Part shown: positions 1-8,444 of the stretch, in pieces
Numbering within the stretch: the stretch's first letter is position 1
Layout: every line of letters begins with the position of its first letter
The notes under the pieces: generated by a model
What the model was told of the DNA's origin: nothing
Databases searched by the model: none
The model's input: only the letters and a program-made list of their open reading frames with translations
DNA from: Gimesia aquarii
Lineage (GTDB): Bacteria > Planctomycetota > Planctomycetia > Planctomycetales > Planctomycetaceae
NCBI RefSeq assembly: GCF_007748175.1
Contig: NZ_CP037422.1
Coordinates: 1,528,528-1,592,527, forward strand
DNA length: 64,000 nt
Direction: 5' to 3'
Position numbers and translations under genes: made by a program

Positions 1-264
1 GCAGACGATGTCATTCTTGAAGAAGAGGCTTATATCCCTTTTACCTCAATTATTGTGCCATTCAAAAGTATCGATTTTATATCTATTATTGACGATTCAA
101 TTTTAAATCGATCGGCATTACATACGAAAACGATAGATGGCATTCTATTAACAGAAGTATGGACCTATACGGCATTGAAAGATCAACCCAATGTTTGGGA
201 GATTAAGGTTCCCTCAATGGAATTTACTCTTGCGGAATCTGGTTCATTGAATAGTGCCCTGTAA
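1..264 (+). CDS. C-terminal end of a paralogue of the next gene (partial)
   Basis: The open frame runs in from the window edge in frame 1 and ends at TAA 262-264, leaving 87 residues. The last ~28 residues (KDQPNVWEIKVP through GSLNSAL) match the tail of the next gene (KDQANLWEIKIP through GSSNSVL), and the identity continues through the stop into CCGGGAAGAGT. The two are therefore tandem paralogues with ends 1,535-1,536 bp apart. Upstream of this tail the similarity is weak, so the copies have diverged. No function can be read from the fragment. The rest of the protein, presumably an N-terminal helical domain and a membrane anchor as in the neighbour, lies outside the window. Confidence 0.75.
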   Translation, partial: ADDVILEEEAYIPFTSIIVPFKSIDFISIIDDSILNRSALHTKTIDGILLTEVWTYTALKDQPNVWEIKVPSMEFTLAESGSLNSAL

Positions 265-1811
265 CCGGGAAGAGTGGCGTCTTTTCATCATTGGATGAAT
301 TTAAGGAGCACAAAGTGGCTTGGCCTGAAATTAGTCTCGAAGATTTTCCTCCCAAGCGCGACGATGAGCCCTCGTCACTCAGGCAGGATATACTCGATGA
401 ATTGACCGATCACTTTAGCTGTGCGTTAAACCGAGAACTATTGAAAAATTCTGATGAACGGTTAGCGCAGGAGCGTGTAATAAAACAGTTTGGTGATCCA
501 GTTAAAATCGCGCATCAACTTTGGTTCGATGCTATGAAGGAGAAAATTATGTCTCAACGAATTATGACCGGAGTTTCTGTTGTGATGGCCGTTTGTTGTA
601 TTGCGGTCGTTGGAATTGCCTGGTCTTTGATGAAAGAAAGTCAGGCGATTAACCAAAATTTGGCGGCACAATTGGCTGCCATCGTAGATCGGCCACAGCC
701 AGTCGTGGTTGCCAATATGGATCAGCAAATATTAAAACAGTTGGACGAACTGAAGCGAGGGCAAGCTACGCAGATAGATTCCAGTTCGGAAGAAATGAAT
801 CAAATTTTGTTTCAACTGGTGCAGGAAAAGAGAGACGGGAAACCGGCAGCGGGTTTTTCTGGTACATTGGCTAAAATTGAAGATAACAATGAAATTTTCA
901 AAGTAAATGCTACTAGCGATGCAATGGGACAACTGGATTTTGGCAAGCTTCCCTGGGGAACATATCACTTGAAATTGCATTCCCCATGGAACGAAGATCT
1001 CTACAGGTTTAATAATATTTCAGCGATTCCGGGAAGAAAGTATGAAGAGACAATTGTCTGCCCTGCGGGAGTTCCGGAGGAAGTTCCTGTTCAATTTGAA
1101 GTTAACTGGCCTACGCAACCTGAAAACGAAGACTATTATCTGCTATGTGATTTTCGCCGTATGGAGCCATCCCAATCATCCCCTTCGGTTAATCAGTTCT
1201 ACCTGAACTCAGAACGAAGTTTTCAGCAACACTATTGGTGGACCTACAGGCGTGATCTGAGTAAGCAGCCGGTGAAAGGTGTTTATTTGATTGATGTGAA
1301 AAATAATCAGGTGACTCCCTGTCCCTTGGAGGTAGATGGAAAATTTGAAGATCTTGATCTTCAAAAACTAGTTTGGCAACAGAACATTGAAATCTTTCAG
1401 GGAGATTATTTCGCACCTAATATCTATTTACTTCGGAAGAGCGAATTGATGAAGCTGAATGAGTTGAATTCGGTCAATCAAATTCCAACGATCGAAATAT
1501 CCGAATCAGGAATCTACTGGACTTACTATAACAAACCTTATTACGGGTTGTTCATATCTCCCTTTGAAGAAATGAAAATTGAACCACAGCTTCTTAAAAC
1601 ATTAAAATATAGAAGAAGTAATTTTACATCACCATCAAATAAGTACAGCACGACATTAAAGCAGATTCATGGATTCCGAGAGAACAGATTCTCTTCAAAA
1701 TATATTGCGAAGAAAGATCAAGCCAATCTCTGGGAAATTAAAATTCCTGATTTCAAACTTATCTTTCAGGAATTCGGTTCATCGAATAGTGTCCTGTAAC
1801 CGGGAAGAGTT
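241..1811 (+). repeat. Tandem duplication with shared 3' ends
   Basis: Positions 241-275 and 1777-1811 are near identical (GGTTCATxGAATAGTGxCCTGTAACCGGGAAGAGT, with 2 differences). They cover the last codons of both paralogues, their stop codons and the same 11 downstream bases. Similarity stops sharply after 275 and 1811. The second copy is the real 3' end of the minus-strand cytochrome gene. The first therefore carries an orphan piece of that end, reading LFPVTGHYSMN on the minus strand. The unit length is about 1,536 bp. Confidence 0.7.
315..1799 (+). CDS. Membrane-anchored protein with N-terminal helical domain and CarboxypepD-like beta domain
   Basis: I place the start at GTG 315 (494 aa): AAGGAG at 303-308 lies 6 nt upstream, whereas an in-frame ATG-like start at 291 has no such site. 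Residues ~1-80 form a charged helical region ending in GDPVKIAHQLWFDAMKEKI, a type seen in planctomycete proteins encoded beside sigma or PadR regulators (family knowledge, not verified). One membrane helix lies at ~85-106 (VSVVMAVCCIAVVGIAW), followed by a coiled stretch. A beta segment (~185-235) resembles carboxypeptidase-regulatory/Cna-B folds (GQLDFGKLPWGTYHLKL). The remainder has no recognised domain. The last 41 bp overlap the 3' end of the convergent cytochrome gene. Function unknown; a membrane sensor or anti-sigma-like role would be a guess. Confidence 0.8.
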   Translation: MAWPEISLEDFPPKRDDEPSSLRQDILDELTDHFSCALNRELLKNSDERLAQERVIKQFGDPVKIAHQLWFDAMKEKIMSQRIMTGVSVVMAVCCIAVVGIAWSLMKESQAINQNLAAQLAAIVDRPQPVVVANMDQQILKQLDELKRGQATQIDSSSEEMNQILFQLVQEKRDGKPAAGFSGTLAKIEDNNEIFKVNATSDAMGQLDFGKLPWGTYHLKLHSPWNEDLYRFNNISAIPGRKYEETIVCPAGVPEEVPVQFEVNWPTQPENEDYYLLCDFRRMEPSQSSPSVNQFYLNSERSFQQHYWWTYRRDLSKQPVKGVYLIDVKNNQVTPCPLEVDGKFEDLDLQKLVWQQNIEIFQGDYFAPNIYLLRKSELMKLNELNSVNQIPTIEISESGIYWTYYNKPYYGLFISPFEEMKIEPQLLKTLKYRRSNFTSPSNKYSTTLKQIHGFRENRFSSKYIAKKDQANLWEIKIPDFKLIFQEFGSSNSVL

Positions 1812-4800
1812 TGGTTCCCTGTTGACCGATTTGCTTGCAGCTAACTTCGTAGACGAATTTTTCTTTGAGTTCGTTGACTTTCAGGCGAACCGTTTTCTGA
1901 TCATCGGAAACAGTCACCTCTTCCACTTTGACTTTATAGCGGCCGCTGTCGGGGCTGGCGTAGCTGCCGCTCCAGACGCGGGTGTAACCGGCAATGGTGT
2001 AGGCGTCTTTATTAGAGGCTTTCTTTGCATCAATGGGTTTGAAAAATTCGAGTTCAAAACCATCGGAAGTGGCTCGTAACTCCTTGATGCCGTTCGGGAA
2101 TTTACCGTTGGGCGTCAGTTTTGTAATCGAACCAGTATTCTGGCCGCCGAGCCAGCCGCTGTCGTGGATACTGCCGACATAGATATCTCCTTTGGGGCTG
2201 ACGGCGACTGACATGGGCCCCGTGAAATTTTTCTCATCGGGAGGTACGTCGGCCCGCGTGAAGTAATACGTGGCGCCCTGTAGCGAGTCGCCTACTTTTT
2301 GTGTGGTGAAGCGAATCAGTAATCGGTGATTGTATTCACAGCCCAGACCCTGATCGAATAGAGCCGGGTTGGGGAACTGTTTTGGAATACACGTCAAGCC
2401 GTTAACGCTGCGCGTCCAGGGGTGAGGAACTTGGATCGCAGCTCTCGTCTCTTTCAAATTCTGTTTTGCGCGTAAATCAGATTGACTTGGAACACCATAG
2501 GCTTTGCCGGGGATTAGAAAATTAATTTCATTAAAGGTATTTTGAACACCCTGTTGATCGGAAACGAAGATTTCGTCTTTGGAATTAATGCCGAGCCCTA
2601 TGGGATAGCGGAAGGCGTGTCCTAATGGCTCAATATCACCATTATAACTGATCTTGAGAATTTTACCTCGCCAACGAATCTGGTCATCGGGGCGTTGCAT
2701 TTGTGAATAATCGCTACCGAGTCCTATATACAGATTGCCTTCACTATCACGAATGCATCCCGTAGCCCAATCATGATAATTATCATTCAGTCCCCAACCG
2801 GTGGCGATGACCGAACGTCTGTCAGCGCGACCATCTCCATTGGTATCAGAAAGCCGTAACACCTCGGGTTTGTGCGAGACAATTAAATCGGTTCCATCGG
2901 TAACAATCCCGAAAGGAGCAGAGAGTCCTTCTTCAAACAGTATCATTTGATCTTCCACGCCATCACCGTCGGTATCTTTTGCGAGAAAGACGTCACCTTT
3001 CAGGGATGTGAAAGCAAGTGTGCCATCATCGAGCCAGGCGAATGCAGTCGGCATGATGGATCGGTCCAAGGGGAGACGAACGCCATCAAAGCCGGGGGCA
3101 CTGGTGACTTTTTCGAGTGCAAGTTTAGGCTTGGGTTTTGTTTTGACTTGCAGCGCGTCTGCCTTGAGATTGCAAAGGTATTCTAGTGTCAATGATTCGT
3201 GTCCCGCAGAGTCGCGATTCATTTTAACATATTCGTGTGAATTATTATCGCTGATGTGCATCCACTTGGCTTGTGGGTTTTTCACTACCGAAATTTGTGG
3301 ATTGCCAATGCTTTTTGAAAATCGGATACGTCCCACATAGAGTTCGTATCCCTCAGGAAGATGACTGACTTTGATGGTTCGTTGCCAACCCGATTGATTT
3401 TGTTGTTCAGGAAGTGTTTTGTAGGTATCTGAAATTTCAACAGTTATTTTTTGATCGTTTACTTTGAAGGTGAGCTCATAATTGAGAGTTATCTGGTTTC
3501 CATCAGAGTGATAGCTGCGTAATGCCCCTGCCAGGCCATTTTGCAGATACGGGTAAATGACCGACATCGGTTCTTTGCCTGATTTCACTAAGGCAAAGTC
3601 GTTGCCTCGTTCATAGCCGGAGACAATGGGGGAACCCGCCATGTCCCAATACCAGCTTTTGCCTTCGGTGCGTTGACGCGCTAAATCTCCTAGTGTCCAT
3701 TGAACCAGCGAAAAACGGTCCAGATCGATCAACAGGTTATGACCATTATCAAAACCGATGGCAAACGCGCGGGCCACATACCCGCCGCCGGTTTCTTTGG
3801 GATTAGTAAAGACGTCTCGTACGATGCGCGCCGGTTCGCCTGCCGCTACAGTGAGGAACTGTTCGACAACGGAGGGGTTGGTAGGAACCTTGAATTGGGG
3901 ATCATTCAGACCCAGCCAAATGGCGTCCAACTGACGATTGATATCGCCCCCCAGTACTTTGGGAACGCTCTTTTTCAAGGCTGGCATTTCCATGCCGGGA
4001 ACAATTCGCAGGGGATTATGTACCCAACGCAGGAAGTATTCTTTCCGCATCCGTTTTCCCAGCATCAGCAAGTCGGATCCACGCGTGCCTAACGCAACGT
4101 TGCGTGGTTTGTAATCGCCGAGTACATGACAGGAGATACAACTGAAACCTTTGGCGCCGGTAATGGTCTGGCCGGCGATGAGTAGTTGTGCCCGATTCTG
4201 GTCAGAAGAGTCAATCATAAAATCAGGTTGTCGTGGTCCGTCATCAGGGACACGATCATGCGACACGAGATAATCCAGGAGTGCTTCTTTGTCTGCTTTT
4301 GTGTGTTGAAAACGCGGCATGCGTACGTGCAGCCAGGGCATGCGGATCGTTTTCTGTTCGCCACTGACGGCCTCCGAAAGTGCCTCTCGTTTGAGTTTGT
4401 CTCCTACCGCTGTCAGAGCAGGGGGGATCATTGCTTCACTCTGTCCGGCAAGTGCGGGATCGAATTTTGCCATTTGTCCCGCAATTTGGGTAATGCCTTC
4501 ATGTTTGTCGCGTTCGTGACAGTAAATACAATTCCGTTGTTCCAGAACATAACGACCGCGGTCGAATTCATTTTCCGCGGCCAGTTTTCCGTAGCTGGAT
4601 TTGAGATAAGCTTCGACTGCTTCGCGGTCTATTGTACGATAGGCGGGGCGTCCTATGGCCAGATCTGGCGTTTCAGCGAGACAGGAGTTATCCCAGTTCT
4701 GAACTGGTTTTGAGAGATCCACAACGGTTTGTGTAGGTTTATCGATGCCAGGGATCGTATGGCAGGCAGTACAGCGAGCTTGAGCGATCAGTTTTTTTCC

Positions 4801-5988
4801 ATCGGCAATCAGTTTCTTTTTGGTAGTTTGTTTTTTGCCGACGGGAATTTTTGTCTGTTTCAGTTCAGAAAGCGCGTATGCCAGTTGGCGTCGTTCTGTT
4901 GAACTGAGCTTGATTACCGGCATGCGATGATCTTTATTTAATTTCTGAGGATCCGACAGCCAGGTATAGAACCATCTTGTGTTGCGCTTCTCACCAACGC
5001 TACTCAGGTCACCACCGCTAAAGGGTTGTTGGTTGCCTTTTCCATCAATCGTATGGCAGGCCAGACAACCGACCGAACGCATCAGAATTTCTCCGGAACG
5101 CCGTTCCTCATCGCGGGTCGGAACTTTTTTTGTCTTTTTGTCTTTTTTGGGACCGGGGATTTTTTGAAGCTTTGCCGTTTTTGAATGGGCGGAAAGATAG
5201 GCGGCAACTGCTTCTGCTTCCTGTTGGTTAAATCCAAAGAATGGCATTTTCGCATGTGCGGAAACAGAATCGTCATTCTGGATTTTTCGAATCAACCATT
5301 CTGGATTCAGTGCCGTTGTGACAGATGTCAGGTCGGGTGCAGCGGGGCTGGTTAACTGGTGGTCCCGTTGATGGCAGCGATTACAGCGATGGGCATCGAA
5401 ATGAGTGCGACCACGGGAAATTTGCGCGACCTCTGGATTTCCCTCTTCCCGATAGAGGAGATTTGCCTGGATCGGTTCCAGTCCAAACAGGTTTGAAGAC
5501 CAGAATAATTGGACACGCGCCTGAGAAGAAATCTTTTGATAAGTGACTTGTAGCTCAAACTCACCAAAGTTCTGATCATATTTAGGGCTGACGATCCAGC
5601 CGGGAGTGTCACGTTTGCCTTCCAGAACTGTTTCGCCGTCAATTTCAACTTTGATTTCGCCTTCAATGTAAGCGGAAATTTGATACTTACCTGGCTGCTT
5701 CACCAGAATCAGACTGGTCCATTCTGCAGAAAACTTGTCTGCAGATAGTTGAGGCAAAGGTGCTTGCTTGCCCCAGTTAAACGCGATATCGGGGTCGATC
5801 CGTTGAATACGTTTCTCTCCCACCTGATAGGTTGCCAAAAGCCCCGGTGGATAATCGTCTTCTTCGGGATCGATTTCTTCTCCTGCCAGATTCTTCCCCG
5901 TAACCATGAGACAGAGACAAAGAAGCAGAAATCCGGTCAGGTGTAGAGGAACACTCAGCCTGGAGGCATGGTTGGGGTAGTCGATCAT
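1759..5988 (-). CDS. Secreted PA14 / five-heme cytochrome c / beta-propeller dehydrogenase-like protein
   Basis: 1409 aa with a signal peptide (hydrophobic LTGFLLLCLCLMVTG near residue 20). A PA14-like carbohydrate-binding module spans ~45-180 (GLLATYQVGEKRIQRID, YIEGEIKVEIDGETVLEG). Five c-type heme motifs follow: CNRCH (~201), CLACH (~307), CTACH (~406), CIYCH (~485) and CISCH (~615). A planctomycete middle domain leads to a C-terminal six-bladed propeller of the sugar-dehydrogenase type (~960-1330) with Ca-binding-like DTDGDG and DTNGDG loops. The last ~80 residues look like a beta-sandwich. Likely periplasmic or outer-membrane oxidation of a sugar or polyol with electrons passed through the hemes; the substrate is unknown. 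Its 3' end overlaps the opposing gene by 41 bp. Confidence 0.85.
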   Translation of the reverse strand: MIDYPNHASRLSVPLHLTGFLLLCLCLMVTGKNLAGEEIDPEEDDYPPGLLATYQVGEKRIQRIDPDIAFNWGKQAPLPQLSADKFSAEWTSLILVKQPGKYQISAYIEGEIKVEIDGETVLEGKRDTPGWIVSPKYDQNFGEFELQVTYQKISSQARVQLFWSSNLFGLEPIQANLLYREEGNPEVAQISRGRTHFDAHRCNRCHQRDHQLTSPAAPDLTSVTTALNPEWLIRKIQNDDSVSAHAKMPFFGFNQQEAEAVAAYLSAHSKTAKLQKIPGPKKDKKTKKVPTRDEERRSGEILMRSVGCLACHTIDGKGNQQPFSGGDLSSVGEKRNTRWFYTWLSDPQKLNKDHRMPVIKLSSTERRQLAYALSELKQTKIPVGKKQTTKKKLIADGKKLIAQARCTACHTIPGIDKPTQTVVDLSKPVQNWDNSCLAETPDLAIGRPAYRTIDREAVEAYLKSSYGKLAAENEFDRGRYVLEQRNCIYCHERDKHEGITQIAGQMAKFDPALAGQSEAMIPPALTAVGDKLKREALSEAVSGEQKTIRMPWLHVRMPRFQHTKADKEALLDYLVSHDRVPDDGPRQPDFMIDSSDQNRAQLLIAGQTITGAKGFSCISCHVLGDYKPRNVALGTRGSDLLMLGKRMRKEYFLRWVHNPLRIVPGMEMPALKKSVPKVLGGDINRQLDAIWLGLNDPQFKVPTNPSVVEQFLTVAAGEPARIVRDVFTNPKETGGGYVARAFAIGFDNGHNLLIDLDRFSLVQWTLGDLARQRTEGKSWYWDMAGSPIVSGYERGNDFALVKSGKEPMSVIYPYLQNGLAGALRSYHSDGNQITLNYELTFKVNDQKITVEISDTYKTLPEQQNQSGWQRTIKVSHLPEGYELYVGRIRFSKSIGNPQISVVKNPQAKWMHISDNNSHEYVKMNRDSAGHESLTLEYLCNLKADALQVKTKPKPKLALEKVTSAPGFDGVRLPLDRSIMPTAFAWLDDGTLAFTSLKGDVFLAKDTDGDGVEDQMILFEEGLSAPFGIVTDGTDLIVSHKPEVLRLSDTNGDGRADRRSVIATGWGLNDNYHDWATGCIRDSEGNLYIGLGSDYSQMQRPDDQIRWRGKILKISYNGDIEPLGHAFRYPIGLGINSKDEIFVSDQQGVQNTFNEINFLIPGKAYGVPSQSDLRAKQNLKETRAAIQVPHPWTRSVNGLTCIPKQFPNPALFDQGLGCEYNHRLLIRFTTQKVGDSLQGATYYFTRADVPPDEKNFTGPMSVAVSPKGDIYVGSIHDSGWLGGQNTGSITKLTPNGKFPNGIKELRATSDGFELEFFKPIDAKKASNKDAYTIAGYTRVWSGSYASPDSGRYKVKVEEVTVSDDQKTVRLKVNELKEKFVYEVSCKQIGQQGTKLFPVTGHYSMNRIPER

Positions 5989-6068
5989 AGTGAGGCAGGA
6001 TTTAGTGTTGAAAGGAGGTTTGTTAACAATCCGAAATTATTCCATCGCGAAAAAAAATCAGCCATTCG

Positions 6069-6665
6069 TTATTGTTCGAATGGCTTTTCGTCTTTGGCGT
6101 TGGCGCCAAAAGCAGCACGGAGTTCGTTTGCCACTGATGCGACTGTTTTGTTTGGTCCCGTCAACTTGAGAAAGTAATATGCTTTCCCTTCGACAGCCAG
6201 AATCACACCGAGCATACGTGAGTCGGGAACTGGTGTTGTTTTTCTTAAAAACGGAGGACCGATTGATTTGTTATAGGTACCCGAAAGATCGGCGAATACA
6301 TATTTACCGAGTTTCGATTCGCCCTGAGTCACTTTGACTTTGCGATCTTCGTTTGCAGCGAACTGTCCTACCCAGCGATTGACATTTGCAGCCATTCCGC
6401 CACCCGTGCCACCAAAAGAGGAAACGACCAACTCTGCTGGTTCTTTCTCGCCTTTGACTGCTGGAATTGTAAATTGTGCCAAGCGAAGCTTATTGGAAGG
6501 GGGAGCACTTTTCCAGTTGGAGGGAATTTTGAGCGTGATGTCTTTGATTTTGACATCATTGGCTTTTTCAGACTTCTCTTCAGCACGCGCTGTGCAGGCA
6601 TAAATTGCCAGAGAAAGCCCCAAGACGGAAAATAGCACTCTTCTGAATGTACTAGGCGAGATCAT
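6069..6665 (-). CDS. Small secreted protein of unknown function
   Basis: 198 aa. The start is supported by GAGGAT about 6 nt upstream of ATG 6665. An N-terminal signal peptide (VLFSVLGLSLAIYACTARA) predicts export with cleavage after ARA. The mature part is one beta-rich domain beginning with KDITLKIPSNWK and containing FTIPAVKGEKEPAELVVSSFGGTGGG and a second half KAYYFLKLTGPNKTV. This layout is reminiscent of PsbP/DUF1795-like secreted domains, but I cannot assign it firmly. It lies upstream of the cytochrome gene on the same strand with an ~80-bp gap, so the two may be co-transcribed. No catalytic residues are visible. Confidence 0.75.
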   Translation of the reverse strand: MISPSTFRRVLFSVLGLSLAIYACTARAEEKSEKANDVKIKDITLKIPSNWKSAPPSNKLRLAQFTIPAVKGEKEPAELVVSSFGGTGGGMAANVNRWVGQFAANEDRKVKVTQGESKLGKYVFADLSGTYNKSIGPPFLRKTTPVPDSRMLGVILAVEGKAYYFLKLTGPNKTVASVANELRAAFGANAKDEKPFEQ

Positions 6666-6880
6666 AAATATCCTCGGATTGAAATAAGGAGTTTGAGCGT
6701 TTGACTATAGGTAATTGTCCCGCATTTCACACGGTTTTTCAACTCGTTGGTTCAAGAAATGGAATTTGGTATCAAATATTGAAAAAGTTAAATATGTTGT
6801 ACATGCATGTTGATAAAAGGCAACACAAAGAAGAATGATTTTGAAGGTATTTCGAGGCAGGATTTTGTGAGAGAAGAACT

Positions 6881-8368
6881 TTAATCGGCAGAAACACAAC
6901 GGTTTTTAGCCCAATTGCGCAGTTCTGCTATGCGTTCTTTCATCAAAATGGCTAATGGTTTCGTTTTCTGAATTTCGGTAGCGATATGTCGATCTTCGAG
7001 CTCCGCATTGTCAGAGAATGCAGCAAATAAGCCAGACATGACTGCCTGTTCAAGTTCGGAGCCAGTAAATTCATTTGCCATCGCTGCCAGAGAGCGTATG
7101 TCGAATTGATCCGGATCCCGATTGCGGCGTTTGAGATGAATACTCAGAATCTGTTCACGGGATGCAGAGTTGGGTAGATCCACAAAAAAGACTTCATCAA
7201 AGCGTCCTTTGCGCATCAGTTCTGGAGGTAAAGCAGAAATATCATTTGCAGTAGCGATGATAAAAATCGGATGGCGATGGTCTTGCATCCAGGCAAGCAG
7301 GGTTCCAAACATGCGCTTGGATAATCCGCCATCTGCTGAAGAGGATGCCGCCGAGGCAAACGCTTTTTCGATTTCGTCGATCCATAAAATTACGGGTGCC
7401 ATCGATTCTGCCTGCGATAAGGCTTGCCGCAATTGGCTTTCACTTTCACCAATAAATTTTTGGTACAGCATTCCGGGATCTAATCGAAGCAAGGGCATAC
7501 TCCAGTCAGAGGCAACCATTTTAGCACACAAACTTTTTCCGGAACCGGGAACCCCCAGCATGAGCACTCCTCGTGGAGGTTCGATTCCATATTCTTGTGC
7601 TTTTCTGGAATATCCTCCCCGACGTAGTTTTAACCAGTCTTTCAATTTATTAAGCCCGCCGACTTGTTCAGATTTCACATCGACGGCGATAGATTCCAGA
7701 CAGCCTGTCGAACCTAAAAGAGTTCGTTTTGCTTCAATGACGTGCGGTAGATCGTTGGCATTTAAATCGTTGTCCTGCAAAATGGCAGAGCTGATAACGC
7801 GTTCGACTTCATTGCAACTCAGTCCCCGCATTGTCTGAACGAGTTGCTCCATATCTCGTCGAGTGAGTTTGGCGGTGATTTCTGTCTGACTTTCTTTTCT
7901 GATTTTATTGTAGGTCTGTTTGATGACAGCAGACAATTCGTCCGTGGTTGGCCAACCCAATTCATAGCGAACCGTAAACCGTTTGATTTCATCAGGCAGC
8001 GGGAATGCATCTACAAGGATCAATGTGGTTTTGCTATTCTGGCAGGTTTCCATAAGATCGCGCAGCATGCGATTCACGATATTGTCTCGACAATAGGCAC
8101 CGAGATCTTTAAAAACGAAAATCTGATTCTCAGCATTCATTTGGATATAAGCGAGCGTCTGCTCCGGTTTGCCGGGAGGAACCGATGCTGATTTTAAAAG
8201 AGAATCTTCAACTTGGCACAGGCCATTTGTTGCAGACCATTCATAAAGTGGCTTTTTTAAATCCGTCGCGACATTTTGAATCGCTTTCAACGCCCGCTGT
8301 TCATCCAGTGTTTCAATAGAAATAAATGGATTTCCCGAACGAATCATGAGTTCTAATGAATTTGACAT
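6881..8368 (-). CDS. AAA+ ATPase, Ycf46-like
   Basis: 495 aa; ATG 8368 is preceded by GGAAG. The C-terminal AAA+ module has Walker A GVPGSGKS (272-279), Walker B VILWIDEIEKAF (326-337), a sensor-1 region IATAND (371-376) and an arginine-finger-like RKGRFD (386-391). The ~230-residue N-terminal half is a second, degenerate P-loop-like domain without a Walker A, as in the Ycf46 family of cyanobacteria and plastids. The preserved GESESQLRQAL segment also fits that family. In cyanobacteria Ycf46 has been linked to carbon-uptake regulation; the role here is unknown. It lies 76 bp downstream of polX on the same strand. Confidence 0.85.
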   Translation of the reverse strand: MSNSLELMIRSGNPFISIETLDEQRALKAIQNVATDLKKPLYEWSATNGLCQVEDSLLKSASVPPGKPEQTLAYIQMNAENQIFVFKDLGAYCRDNIVNRMLRDLMETCQNSKTTLILVDAFPLPDEIKRFTVRYELGWPTTDELSAVIKQTYNKIRKESQTEITAKLTRRDMEQLVQTMRGLSCNEVERVISSAILQDNDLNANDLPHVIEAKRTLLGSTGCLESIAVDVKSEQVGGLNKLKDWLKLRRGGYSRKAQEYGIEPPRGVLMLGVPGSGKSLCAKMVASDWSMPLLRLDPGMLYQKFIGESESQLRQALSQAESMAPVILWIDEIEKAFASAASSSADGGLSKRMFGTLLAWMQDHRHPIFIIATANDISALPPELMRKGRFDEVFFVDLPNSASREQILSIHLKRRNRDPDQFDIRSLAAMANEFTGSELEQAVMSGLFAAFSDNAELEDRHIATEIQKTKPLAILMKERIAELRNWAKNRCVSAD

Positions 8369-8444
8369 CTATTTTACTTCCTGTGAAGTAGGAATATTTG
8401 CAAACGATAACGGGAATCTGAAGCGTGAAGATTAAAGATTACCT

